This document shows positions 12,209 through 23,537 of a stretch of 64,000 nucleotides of DNA, piece by piece; position 1 is the stretch's first letter; every line of letters begins with the position of its first letter. The DNA comes from Cyclospora cayetanensis. Taxonomy: Eukaryota > Apicomplexa > Conoidasida > Eucoccidiorida > Eimeriidae. The stretch covers positions 186,001-250,000 of the forward strand of contig NW_020312590.1 of assembly GCF_002999335.1 (NCBI RefSeq), given 5' to 3'. A program made the position numbers and the translations under genes. Under the pieces are notes generated by a model. The model saw only the letters and a list, made by a program, of their open reading frames with translations. It was not told where the DNA came from and made no database searches.

Positions 12209-13200
12209 ATGCCAAAGTTTTATTGCGAGTACTGCGACATTTACCTCACGCACTCCTCCCCTGCGGGACGGAGGCAGCACGCGAGTGGTCGCCGGCACAT
12301 TAACCAGAAGGTGGAATACTTCCAGAGTGCGTGACTTCCTGCCAAACCATCACTTTCCCGCAGAGATACAGGGGCATCTTCCGACCGTGTGATTGCTCGG
12401 GTGCCTTCTGCCTAAGCCCATGGGGTCCTCCCATGAAGTTTTTACTGACTAGAAATATGCATCCTCGATTTTCGTGCTTAGTTTTGCCAGTGCGTATCAA
12501 TGCGGGTTGGGGAGCCGATTGGGGCACCTCGAGAGGCTGATGGTCCGATCACATGTGGGGGACGTCAGGCGTAGCTTGCCTCCTATTGTGGTAGTTCGCT
12601 TTGCTGGTGGGAGTGTTTCTGCAAAGTGTCTGAACGGTTTTTGGGTTGCTGTGTTTCGCCGTGGTGCAGATCTTCTCAGGGAGGGAAACTTTCAGGCACC
12701 CGCATTCATTGACCAGGCTGTTGCCATTCGTGCGAGTGCGTTTTCACTGAGCTGCTGGTTTCACGCGTGGCGTCGTTGCGGATGTTGCTGCTGCCGTTTC
12801 TGCACCTGAACGTTGCTGCATGCGTGTTTGGAGCACTTGTGTTTGCGCTTGCTTGTCCTTTGGCTGCACAGTTCAAATTGTAGCTAACACGCCACCAGGT
12901 GAGTTTGCCACAAGCCACATGGGCAACTGCACCAAGGTTCGGGAGCAGAGAAGAGGAGCACCCCGAAGGGATGGGGCCCCAACTCGCGGAGGCTACGATG
13001 GAGAGGATAGGGGCCCCCCGCGATTCCCCCCGGGGGGCCCCATGGGCCCTATGGGAGGCATGGGGGGGGCCCCCCGCATGGGGGGGCCCCCGCTACCCAT
13101 GCGGCCTCCCATGGGAATGCCCATGGGAGGGCCTCCTATGGGAATGCCCATGGGAGGGCCTCCGTATGGGGGCCCCCCCCCTTTCCTAGGGGGTCGATAA
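12209..13200 (+). CDS. U1 small nuclear ribonucleoprotein C (U1-C)
   Basis: Exon 1 (12209-12326) encodes the invariant U1-C zinc finger [15 protein letters not shown]...[11 protein letters not shown], with zinc ligands Cys6, Cys9, His24 and His30 at the same spacing as in human SNRPC. Exon 2 (12670 to 12729 or 12735) adds [16 protein letters not shown], the helix after the finger. Exon 3 (12872-13200) carries an Arg-rich linker and a Gly/Pro/Met tail (MGGPP and MPMGGPP repeats), as in other U1-C proteins. The length is about 168-170 aa; human is 159. U1-C joins the U1 snRNP in the nucleus and stabilises 5' splice-site pairing. The exact end of exon 2 is uncertain because two donors fit the phase. 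Confidence 0.93.
13111..13164 (+). repeat. 27-base direct duplication in U1-C tail
   Basis: Two nearly identical 27-base units (13111-13137 and 13138-13164), each encoding MGMPMGGPP, stand side by side in the last U1-C exon. They are a recent in-frame tandem duplication. Confidence 0.9.
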
Positions 13201-16200
13201 AGTGCTTATCTTGGTGAAGCAGACTGCAATAGCCTTCTTTTCCCATGTGGCAAACTGGCTAAGTTTGGCCTTCAACGATTTCCTGCCGCCGACGGCTCGC
13301 ATGCTCTGGTGGGGTTGCTCTTTTGGGGTCACTTTAGAGTGAAGAAGGGCAGGACCAGTGGGCACTTTTCCCTTTTTGCCGATGCTTACCACTCGCCGCT
13401 CCGTCCCTCCTGCTTAGGGGCAGCAGCGGCAAAGCCGGTAACAGCAACGTCTGACCTTGCAGGAGCAGAACTTGGTACCTTTTAACACGGCACAGCTATT
13501 ATCTGTCACTCGACCTCGTTGTCAGTGCCTTTGCCCCTCACGTGCTGCTCCACATTATTTCCACTGGCATTTGGAGGACTTAGCTCTGACGTGTCTCGTA
13601 TTTTTATCAAAGGCAAAAGAGGGGTGTGTGGTACCCGGTGCGGTCGTACGGAGCTCGAGTTCTCTTCGTTGCACACACAGAATTTAGGACCGTCGATCTG
13701 GCAGATATCTGGCATAGGCCTAATGCCAGTCTTTTCGGCCTTCATTGAAACTGAAACACTTCTAAGCACCTCCCGATTCCGTACGAACGACTTCGACCAC
13801 TTCGGGAGAACTGCGAGCTCTGGTTTTGGGGTCGTGTGGCGACGTGGAGCACAAGACGTGGTGTGCCCCATCAATTGCTTCGTGATGAGAAACACGCGAT
13901 AATCTGTGACGAACGCCTTTCCGCTTTCTGACGGTAATTGGTCATGAGTCATGCGCCGTCGTATGCTTTCTCCGTCTGGCATTGGTATCATGGCAGCGTT
14001 AACCGCCTCTTGACACCAGGGTGTCCAGGTATATTCGCGAACTTTGCTGCGCGTGTTCGCTTATCTTAAAGATCAAAAGGTACCGTACCGGCTGTATTTA
14101 ATGCTTTATTCTTTAAGGGAAACAGGGAAGGCGAGTTTCTCCTCCTTGAGTAAGGGAACTGAGCCGACACACCACTGGTCGAAGGACACTTTTTTGGATG
14201 CTCAAGCGAAGGTTCAAATGACACTTGCTATAGGACACCACGAGGAAGGTTAGATCCCTGTCTGCATATTCGTGCTTACGAAGGCCTCCTAATGCACAGG
14301 TCACCATGTTCGGCGACTTTCTTCGCGCGAGAGCATGAAGGAGAGGGGGCGCGCTGCAGATGAAACCCCACCTTTGCCCAAACAAGTACATTTAGCACCT
14401 TGAATTTCCTATGATTGGCTGCGTGGGCGGAGAATAAAGAAGCATTTTTGTATGCAGCAAGACCTGTTTGTGCTAGTGAACACTTTTAAGCGCAGGCCCA
14501 TGTGACCCTTCCTAGTAGCTCTGTAGCTTGACCCGGTTTCTTGCGCAGTTTTTTCTTGACACTACTTAGAAATGTGCTAACTGCATTTTCTCAATGTGAT
14601 TTTTTGTTCGGGTTTCGCCACAGCTACCCTTTAGGATGAAGCATTGTCGCCTCAATTAGAGATCGTGCTTAGTGGCTAAATTGTATACCGTCATCGAGTC
14701 CTCTTGCTAATTAGGTACGGTGTGTACCGGTGATTCAAAAGGCTGGTACCTTCAATAAGTTTCAAACGGCAGATACTATCTCTTAAATGCATTTTAGCCC
14801 CCTCATACGCAACCGGCATCTGCAAGATCGTCGGCAAAAAGGAATGCTTCTAAGAAGAGCGAGGAAAACTCAGCCAACAAGAACAGAGGAAACAGCTGTA
14901 ACGAGAATAGCAGAGGGCGAGACATGAGAGAGAGCCGTTTGTTTTTGCGTTCGAAAATGTAAAGAAACCACACATTTTAAGCACTAGTTCACGAGAAACG
15001 GCGCTGCATGAGCAGCCCCTTCGTGTCACCCACGAGTTGATGAAGCTTTTTCAAGCAGAAGAGCACTGCTTTATTGGGCCCCATTTTCAGTGCATGAGAA
15101 AATCAACTTATAACGAGTGCCACTTTTGGCTTAGGGCCTAATTAGGGATGCCCTGACAAGGCGTATCTCCATCAGGGGCCAAGGGCGTAGGGCGGGCAAG
15201 CACACACGACAGAGCCCAGTTGAATGCACATGCCTTGAGAGAGAGAGTTAAATCTATTTGGGAAAAATAGGTACCTTTGGCCGGTAAGCAGTGTCTCTGC
15301 TAGTAGAGCACCATATGCTGCTCCTGTGGACACATTCTACCTGGATGCTCGTCGTGACGGCAGCTTGACGATGTGCGCCAGCCAGGGATGTGTAACCCTT
15401 GTAACTCGTCGCCGGCGTGTTCCTCGTAGCAGCAGCGCCGGGCGCTGGCGCAGCGGGTGGAGCAAAACTTGGTTACCTTTTGCTCTTCTAGTTATATTAC
15501 AAAATTAGCGAATAATCGGCTGTTGTTTGTCTCCGCTGCTCATGTTTATAATTTGCTGCAAGAATGCGTCGTTGGCTCCTGCGGGCCATATCTTGCTTCC
15601 CTTTGTGCATTTGAATGTGGAGGGCTGCCCGGATTGCTTGCAGCGCAGAGTGTCCATGCACTCTAGTAATGCCCTTTTGGCTTCCCTATAGTGGGAAAAC
15701 CAAAGGGGTCAAGACGGACTTCCTAGATATTAGGAGGCCTTTACAAAGGATAAGATTTAAGTTAGTATAATACGAAGTTTGCAAACGGGTAAGGGGCTAT
15801 TTGAGGGTCTCTCTCTACGAAGGCCCTAAACAGGTAGATTCAGAAGGGCACCCAGCGCCTGCCTACAAAGGCTATACGCGAAACACCCTCGTATAAGCAA
15901 GTATCTATGTGCATGCCTCTTTCCAACCAAACGTTCTGCAGCGTGCAGTGCTAGGATAACGAACACTCACCCGAAATTCCAGTGGTTCGCCCACCCCAGC
16001 CTTTCCGTCTCATTGCCCGTAGGAGCGAAAACGCCCAGATTACCTTCTAATCATACTGGTACAAAAGTAAACAGAAGAAGGTTCGACATATTTCGATGCC
16101 CCTGTTGTTTTCTTCAGCGCACAACACTGACCACCGCCCCGCCCTCCGCAGCAGGTCACTACAATCCGTGGTACAGAGTCAATCAGAAATCGTTCACATC

Positions 16201-16686
16201 ATGAAATGTGTGGAAGTAACACCTTTTTTATTGACCCTTGGCTATGCAAACCCATGGCACAGAGGACCTTCTCTGTCAGACTCGTCAGTCTTACAGGTGA
16301 CCCCAGCCCCCCACGGGCAGTCAGTGCGGCAGCACGGAATCATGGGATACTGAATGTTTTCGGTCATCATTTATGGCAAATTCAGTGATACAACTGGTCG
16401 TTTTTTATCCTTGGCTAGGAATCGCTTTGTCGATCACTTCCTCTGATCGTCGGCTGCGCTCCTGGCGGGCGAAGGGAGCACGCGCGCGCAGACCATCAAA
16501 TTTCACTCCTGCTGACGGCGAAGACCTCTTCTGTCTACCTGAGAGGCAGCAAGTATACCTTTTTGCATCAATTTACAAGATATAATTCAGGCTGTGTCAC
16601 AGCAAGCGCTGCCTCCTCGAACACCATCCCGCCATAGCGAATCGTCCTCCGACTGTCCTGTATAGCCACAGACGCCAAACTTGCAG
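13201..16686. other. Gene-poor stretch
   Basis: About 3.5 kb holds no gene I can support well. A 161-codon frame on the minus strand (13506-13991) is listed separately. From about 14.4 kb the sequence is richer in A and T, and all frames are short. Confidence 0.5.
13506..13991 (-). CDS. Possible single-exon hypothetical protein (161 aa)
   Basis: The frame starts with ATG at 13991 and stays open for 161 codons. The composition is ordinary for a soluble protein, and a GKAFVTDYRVFLITKQ segment loosely recalls the GRAM/PH-type 'VTNYR' strand of myotubularin-like proteins. The opposite strand is also open for 127 codons, so this may be a GC-rich chance frame. No splice sites or neighbours support it. 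Confidence 0.22.
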   Translation of the reverse strand: MIPMPDGESIRRRMTHDQLPSESGKAFVTDYRVFLITKQLMGHTTSCAPRRHTTPKPELAVLPKWSKSFVRNREVLRSVSVSMKAEKTGIRPMPDICQIDGPKFCVCNEENSSSVRPHRVPHTPLLPLIKIRDTSELSPPNASGNNVEQHVRGKGTDNEVE

Positions 16687-19600
16687 ATGGCAAGACATAG
16701 CGGCCACAGCATTCCACAAGGGAAAGAGCAGCAGCATCAAAAGCCGCACCAGCATTGCGAACTCCATCACAGCAGCTCACCAAGCAGCTGTCCATACGCC
16801 CGAAAGGGCAGGCGGAGGCTCACAGCGGGCACAAGCCCTCCGATGCACCACCCCCCCGTCGTGAATCCGAGCACACCACAGCAACAGCGTATTCAGGAGC
16901 ACCTGCAGAGGCAGCAGTGTGACGACGTTGCAGATCTCCCCGAGCAGCTCATGGCTGCAGCTGCAGTCGAGCCAGACTGGGAAGCGGAGGACGCAGCAAC
17001 CAGTGGATATGATGCGGCACCCCCAGCAGCTGGAGGAACCGCCGCTTTGTTTCGTCAGGAAGCGCATGCACTGACAGCCACGCGCAGCACCAGCAGAAGC
17101 AGCAGTACCATCAGCACGAGCACCTGCCAAGACAGCGCGGAAGAAGACATAGCCAGCAGTCCCGCGCTCGCTGTTTCTGCCGCTGTTGCTCCCTTTGCCG
17201 CCACTTCGCCTGACGAGTTCAGTCCTCCTACCGCTGTGTCTGCACCCGCTGTGGAGAAACACAGACCGCGGATGCGCCACAGGCGAGCTCGCGTTAAGGG
17301 GCATCAGAAGCTCCCGTTACCCATGCAGGAGGCAGCAGTGCAGCAACAGCAGCGAACTTCGATCAAGTGCGGAGTGGGCAGTTCACATAGCCGCGAAAAC
17401 GACGCGCAGCAGCTCAACAACGCGCAACAGAATCGCCTTTCGAGATACAGAAGACCTAGGAACCCCCGAAAGGCACAACAACGAGATGCGCGATTTCTGC
17501 TGCAGCCAAAAGAGAAAACACCATGGAAGCGGCATCATCAACAGCACAGTTTGGAGCTGCGAACTCCGCTTGAGCAGCTTTCTGGAAAGGCGCCTTCGTC
17601 CCCAGAGCAACAACAGCAGCAGCAGCAGCAATCCCTACACGCTTCTACGCGCATGCAGCAACGCGAGATTCGCCTGCAGTCAGAAGACGCCCCCCAACAA
17701 CTGTACCACCAACAGCAAGAGCAACAGCAACAGCAACAACACCAACTGTACCAACAGCAACAGCAACAAATGCACCAACACCAACAACAACTGCACCACA
17801 TAGAACAACTGCAGCACCAACAGCAGGAGGATGTCTCGCAATGCCAGCACCCCCAAGACAGAGCGTTGCAGCAGACTTCGTTGCTGCTACCACCGAACCC
17901 ACACCAGTCGCCTCTTCCTAACCCTAAAAAGCCTCCGCATATCCAAGAGGCGATGTGGCAACTGCATCATGGGGAGGCTGAGGGCAGCTGCAGGGGATCT
18001 CAACGCAGGGAAGGCATTGCCTCGCCATCGCAACAACATCAGCAAGAACAGCCACGCGTCTTGCCGCACTGGCTAGCTCCTTTGATGGAGGCAACGGAGG
18101 AGGAAGTCATTGTCACTGGAGGGCAGTCTGGAGGCGGCGGAGTAGGTGAGATCGCAATGGCTGCCTTGTCGCGTATTTCGTCTGGCTCCCTCCATACGGC
18201 GCGAAAAACGTTTTCCTTGCATGCTGCATCCTTCCTTTGCCCCCTTCCCGACACTTTTGCCTCTCTGGCACTCGCACGGTCTTGTTTTCTGTGGCATCTT
18301 CGGGTACAGCCTGTTGTGCAAGCGGAAAAGGGGAGGGGGAAGGGAGGAGGAAAGTTTATTTCCTCGTCCTTTGACGCCGTGCGCGTCGTGCTCTCCCTTT
18401 TCTTCTTCCTTTTGGCGCTTCTTCTTGCGTGGAGAGGTCTACACTGCAGTGCTCTAGCATGAGACCTTTGCCTTCTCCTCATGCCTGCCACACCCCCCTT
18501 AGCTTCCACGTGCCAGGCAGCTGCGCGTGTGCTGCACTTTCTTCCTGCCGTGCCTCAATTCTTCGGCGCCATGCTGTCTTCAAATGCTGTCTGCGGCTTG
18601 CCAGATCTGGCGGCTGCAGCGCTTTTGCACGGATGCTCGTGCAGATCTGTGCAGACATTGTTTTTTGGGGGAGCTGTCTGCCACAACTCGCAGTGCTCGT
18701 GTGCCTCTTCTAGTGCGTTTGGCAGGCTGCCTCGGGAAGCGGGGGATACTGCCTTGGGAAAAAGCCGTTCTGCTGCCCTCAGAGTTGTGTGCAAGCGCGC
18801 ATGCACCTCCTCTTGAAGGCGCTATTGTGCGCAACGCAGGAGGCACTGACCTTTCTAGCGCCACACGCCCACTCGAAGGATCACTTTGTGTCTTCTCCTG
18901 CTTGCGCAGGAAGGAGGTGGCTGCCCCCAGATTTGACGCTCGATGCCTTTGTGGTGCAGCTCGTCGGCTCTGGCATGTAAGCACTGTGTTGCTGCTGCAC
19001 TGTGTTGCTGCTGCACTTTGTTGCCACTGCTCTCCTGCCGTAGGTAAGGCGTTGCTGCCACTTGGCATGTGGCTGCTCTTCTCTGCTCTTCGCTGTTTCT
19101 CGCTCTGGAGGCGTTTTTGCATGTGTTCAATGCCTTGCGTGTGGCGCCTCTTTACCGAATGCCTTCTACGCCCTTTTCTTCGAGTGGCTCGTACTGCGTC
19201 ACTTCCACCCATGCAGCGCGCCAATCGTCCTTTGCCTCGGCGCGTGGCTGCGTGTTTGCGGCTGCTGCTGCTTTCTGCGTTGGTGCTGCATGTCGCGCAG
19301 CCTGCCCTACTCTCGCTGCTCCACAGAGGGAGATTTCTGCTACCTGTCGCTCTTGTTCCAGCGAGAGGCAGAGCTTACGGCGAACTTGCAGTCTCAAGAG
19401 CGCAGAAACATCCGCCGCATGCGCTTAGGGTTGTCGAACGGCATCACTCGCACGGTCTCGTGTTACGACTTCCAGCAACAACCCTCTAAGGCGTCTGCAG
19501 AGACAAGCAGCAGCAGCGCTAAGCAGCAGCAGCAGCACGCGGAAGCGCAGAATGAAAGCCTCAACACCATCGGGGAAGTCTTTTCAGGCTTTTTCCAGTG

Positions 19601-19787
19601 GCTTTCATGCCCAGGAGTCAACGCCACTACACCCCAGCCCTCCCCCTCCCCCACCCCACAGCAGCAAGAAGCCGAAGGGGAGGGGGTTGCGCAGCTCCAA
19701 ACAAGCCACAGTCTCCTGGCGCAGCAGCAACTGCGACAGCAAAGACAACAGTTCAGCGACGCCGTCTGCAGAAAGGCGAAAATGTAG
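16687..19787 (+). CDS. Polyglutamine-rich hypothetical protein
   Basis: Three exons keep phase: 16687-18145, 18910-18976 and 19301-19787, about 670 aa. The first exon is low complexity, with many Gln/His runs from CAG and CAA codons (densest at 17600-17830) and basic patches such as RPRMRHRRARVKGHQK. The only part that looks folded spans the three exons: an acidic EATEEEVIV region, then WLPPDLTLDAFVVQLVGSG, then GDFCYLSLLFQREAELTANL, continuing RRNIRRMRLGLSNG. A second Gln-rich tail closes the protein. The end of exon 1 is set by GTAG|GTGAGA. The basic, Gln-rich make-up would suit a nuclear protein, but I do not recognise the family. Confidence 0.6.
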
Positions 19788-19913
19788 CCGAGAAACTCAC
19801 ACGCCAAGCTCTGCTTCTTCCGCGAAACCTCCAAGAAATTGACAAGTGGCCTTTGGCCTAGCGCCCTCTACAGCATACACCGAGCCTGAACAGCCATGCG
19901 CCACTCCGAATGT

Positions 19914-19955
19914 GACATGCATGCATACTTGCATGCATACATGCATGCATACATG
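19914..19955. repeat. (TGCATGCATACA)n repeat
   Basis: About three copies of a 12-base, partly self-complementary unit. Confidence 0.8.
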
Positions 19956-20309
19956 ACGCATTTAGAGTGTCGTGACACCCCACGTGTGCAAAAAGATTCG
20001 AATATTCTGCATTCTCGCGCCCTCCCCCTTTCCCCCCCCCTAGAACGTCGTGTCTTCTTCCACATAAAAGAACGACTGCACCCACCTCCCGCTACTCGGC
20101 TTCTCGCTGGCTGTCCTCTGTTGATCCTCTCAAAACCGACGCACGCGGCAGCCTTCCCCCGCAACGCATCACTGCATGGGCAGCACAAGCCCGCTGTCTA
20201 GGCAGCTACGCGTCGCAGCAAGCAGCACTGCAGCAGCAGATCCATCCAGCTGAACTCCGTGCGGAGGCAGCGGCAGTCAGCGGTGCGGGCTGCTTGCGGA
20301 GGTCCTCTG

Positions 20310-20341
20310 TAGCTAGCTAGCTAGCTAGCGAGCAAGCAAGC
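20310..20341. repeat. (TAGC)n/(AAGC)n repeat
   Basis: Tandem tagc units run into agca units. The tagc part is palindromic. Confidence 0.85.
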
Positions 20342-20969
20342 GGTCGAGACGGTATACATCTATGTGTAGACGGCCAGCTACCCGTAGGGCCACCCATTTA
20401 CACACAGGATAGCTAGCTAGGCAAACGAACCGAAACAGCCAGACTTGGAGGCATCTAGAGGCACTACAGCTGCACGACCAGCTAGCTACGCAGCTGCTCG
20501 CCGACTCACTTGGATGCCTAATGTGCGTATGTCTATCCACACAGCAGCGTAGCGGCTGATCCACCCCCTGCCTAGTGAACTACGTACCCACACACAGTAC
20601 GCCAGCTGCTCACGTGGTGGAGCAGCTGGTTAACCACTCCTCCGCTTACGCCGAAAAGGCAAAAGGCAAAAATGCAACGAGGGGTCGAGGGAGTCCACCC
20701 GTCGAGATCTGCTGCGCAGATCTTCCTTTACCGGCTCAATACAGAGTACACCTGTTTACCTCTCTCGCAATCTTGCGAGGCAGAATCTCGCTGCACAGCT
20801 GGCTAGCCCTTGGCTAGCCACACCGTTCGAACGCGTGTTTAAGGCGGGCCAAGGAGCTTTGCAAAGCCGCAGCGCTCTCAGAACGAACAAGGCTTTCTGC
20901 AAAACGCAACGAGAAGCCTCGGCTGCTACGCTTTCTGCAGCAGTGCCTCCTCGCTCCCCCTTCCCCTCT

Positions 20970-22422
20970 CTACGTCTCGCGCTTCAAAGACACGCTACTG
21001 GCATGGAACCCGCTTTGCCGCTGCTGCTGCTGCTGCTGCTGCTGCTGCAGTGACGTAAGTTCCTTTCGGTAGTGGTGCTGCTCCTTCAGCATAAAGGCAC
21101 TAGATCGAGCAATAGCAGCAGCGAAGGCATGCGGAAAGAGGCGGGATGCAGTTTCAGCTGAGAACCAGCTGCACACGAGAAGAGCAGCACGGCCCCAAGG
21201 AGGCAGCCAGTAACCGCATTCCTTCTTGCCTGAGCAAGTTGCGTTTTTATTGCTGCTGCTCTCGTTCTGCGGAATTCTTTGAGCTGACGATGCCTTGATA
21301 AACCTACCCCCTGGCCCTCTTAGCCGAATGAAAGTGCTCTGCCGCTGCTGCTGTTGCTGGTGCTCACTCTTGCACGCGGGGCGCTGTTGTTGCTGTTGCT
21401 GTTGCTGTCGCTGTCGCTGTTGCTGCTGCTGTTGCTGCTGCTGTCGCCGTCGCTGTTGCTGTCGCTGTTGCTGCTGCAGAAGCCCCTCCGGCAAGTGTTG
21501 CCGGAGTGCGCGAAGCTGCAGCCGCTCAGCGTCTGAGAGGGTGGAAAGCTGCTGCTGCTGTTGCTGCAGCAGCAGCAGCAGATGTTTTTGCTTCGTTTCT
21601 GGAGCAAAGGTAGCCTGCACATACAGGCCGCTGCTGCCGTTTCCCCCCAACGCTTGGATGCTGCTGCTGCTGCTGCCGCTCGCATCCGGAGCTCCCAAGG
21701 TAATTTTAAGCACGACAATCTGAGCTTCTTCTTCTGCTGCTGCAGTTGGGTAGGGCCAAGTCTCCTCGGCAAGCCACTTGTCGGCTGCAGAGGCTGCATG
21801 CAGCAGCCCCCCGTTGTGCTGCTGCTGCTGTTGCTGCTGTCGCGGCAACCGCTGGGGATCTTGCCGCAGCAGCAACGTCTGCAACAGCAGCTGCTGCTGC
21901 TGCTGTTGCTGCTGGTACTTGCGCTCTTCCTGCAGCAACAGACTCTCGCATCGCAGCCTCTGCTGCAGTGCCTCCAGCTCGAGCTGCTGCTGCTGCACAA
22001 CTCTCCGCTTCTTCACGACGATCTGCTGCTGCCGCAGTCTCCGCTTCCTCCACGCGCGAACACTACGCCTCTTGAGGCAGCTTCGCTGCACGAGGCTGCT
22101 GCTGCTGCTTCGACTGCTCCTCGAGCTGCCGTTGCTGCTAGGGGTCGCTGCTGCAGCCGCCACTGCGGCTTTCACCTCACGCGCTGAAGCGCTCGAATCG
22201 CAACGTGACAGCCTACACCTCCCCCCCCCCTTTCCACCTGTATCTCCATCTGCAGATACTGTGCCAGAGCTCCCCCGCAAGCTCCTCATGTTGCAGTGCG
22301 AATAGCGAAGACGGCAGCGGCCGCCTTCGCTGCTCCTCAGTGCATACTTTTCCAGATGTCTTCGTTGTTGCTCTTGTTGCTGTTGCTGTTGCTGTTGCTG
22401 TTGTTGTTGTTGTTGCTGTTGT

Positions 22423-22463
<41 letters not shown>

Positions 22464-23537
22464 TTGTTGCTGTTGCTGTCGCTGCTGCTGTTGTTGTTGC
22501 TGTTGTTGTTGCTGTTGTTGTTGCTGTTGTTGCTGTTGCTGTTGTTGTTGCTGTTGCTGTTGCTGTTGTTGTTGCTGTTGTTGTTGCTGTTGCTGTTGCT
22601 GTTGCTGTTGTTGTTGCTGTTGTTGTTGCTGTTGTTGTTGCTGTTGTTGCTGTTGCTGTTGTTGTTGCTGTTGCTCTTGTTCTTGTTGCTGTTGCTGTTG
22701 TTGCTGTTGTTGCTGCTTTACGGCAGACTGCGGTGCAGCAGACCGATGCTGCTGCCGCTGCTGCCGTATACGCAGCGGCTGCAGCTGCCAAGGCTTTTTA
22801 AAATCTCTGACCTCATGCAGCAGCTGCTGAGACTTCCATATCTCCCCCTGCCTCTCCCCCTGATGCTGCTGCTGGAGGAGGTAAGCCTGCTGCTGCAGCA
22901 GATTCTGCTTGGCTAAATCGCGCAAGGAGTGGAGAGTTTGCAGGTTAGGCAGCTTGCTGCCGATGCCATGCACACTGTTACTGCGAGGCACGCCGTTGAA
23001 GCAGCCACCACTGAGCCTGCTGCCATCGCTGCTTTTGAGGCTCGTGCAATCCTCGCTGCTGCCAATCGCCTGCGGCACGTGATGCTTCCGCTTCTGCTTC
23101 TGCTCCAACCGTGACTGCACTAGTGCATCAAACAGGAACTGCTGCTGGCGAAGTCTAGCGGCAGCAATTCTCGCTGCCTGCCTCAGTTGCTCCTGCGCAG
23201 CTTCCTTCCACAGCCTACAGACTCCATGAACAACTCCAGAGGGATACACCTGCGGCAACACGTCAGCTGACAGCGCGATTTCCCCTAAACAGTCTTGCTG
23301 CTGCTGTTGCTGCTGTTGCGGCTTCTCCTCTTGCTGCTGTTGCTGCTTCTCCTCTTGCTGCTGTTGCTGCTTCTCCTCTTGCTGATGCTGCTGCTTCTCC
23401 TCTTGCTGCTGTTGCTGCTTCTCCTCTTGCTGATGCTGCTGCTTCTCCTCTTGCTGATGCTGCTGCTTCTCCTCTTGCTGCTGCTGCTGCTTCTCCTCTT
23501 GCTGCTGTTGCTGCTTCTCCTCTTGCTGCTGCCCCAT
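20970..23537 (-). CDS. Giant polyglutamine hypothetical protein (about 855 aa)
   Basis: One open frame runs from the ATG at 23537 (MGQQQEEK) to the stop at 20970. Order along the protein: about eight Gln-rich heptad/octad units ending in EEK; a short structured part (CLGEIALSADVLPQVYP, then GVCRLWKEAAQEQLRQAARI and RLRQQQFLFDALVQSRLEQK) that should be a long helix; a Gln run of more than 100 residues; a Ser-rich and basic part with ARKRR-like patches (VRAWRKRRLRQQQIVVKKRR); IVVLKITLGAPDASG; and more Gln blocks. A further exon may lie upstream at about 23780-23900 (acceptor CTGCAG before FDGALKLEQRLV). No family is recognised. Basic patches plus polyQ suggest a nuclear or transcription-related role, which is inference only. 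Confidence 0.6.
22369..22716. repeat. Polyglutamine-coding CAA/CAG tract
   Basis: About 116 codons on the minus strand are almost all CAA or CAG in irregular mixture, with a few CGA/GAG-type interruptions. The mixture of codons suggests selection or old expansion rather than a fresh pure-CAG slippage. Confidence 0.95.
23325..23535. repeat. QQEEK-coding minisatellite
   Basis: Repeats of about 24-27 bases (CTCCTCTTGCTGCTGTTGCT-like on the plus strand) encode QQQQQEEK units at the start of the minus-strand polyQ protein. Some units carry GAT in place of GTT, giving His for Gln. Confidence 0.9.

Larger units (their letters stand above)
19788..20969. other. Intergenic stretch between convergent polyQ genes
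   Basis: No gene is supported. It contains short palindromic tetranucleotide repeats (ATGCATGCATAC type near 19.92 kb and TAGC type near 20.31 kb) and should hold the 3' ends of both flanking genes. Confidence 0.5.

Noticed and set aside
11595..12215. 206-codon minus-strand frame
   Set aside because: It overlaps the start of the well-supported U1-C gene on the other strand and has no domain.
22213..22801. Val/Ala, Thr/Ala and poly-Leu frames opposite the polyglutamine run
   Set aside because: They are other-frame readings of the CAA/CAG tract; the glutamine frame joins to the flanking complex sequence and the others do not.
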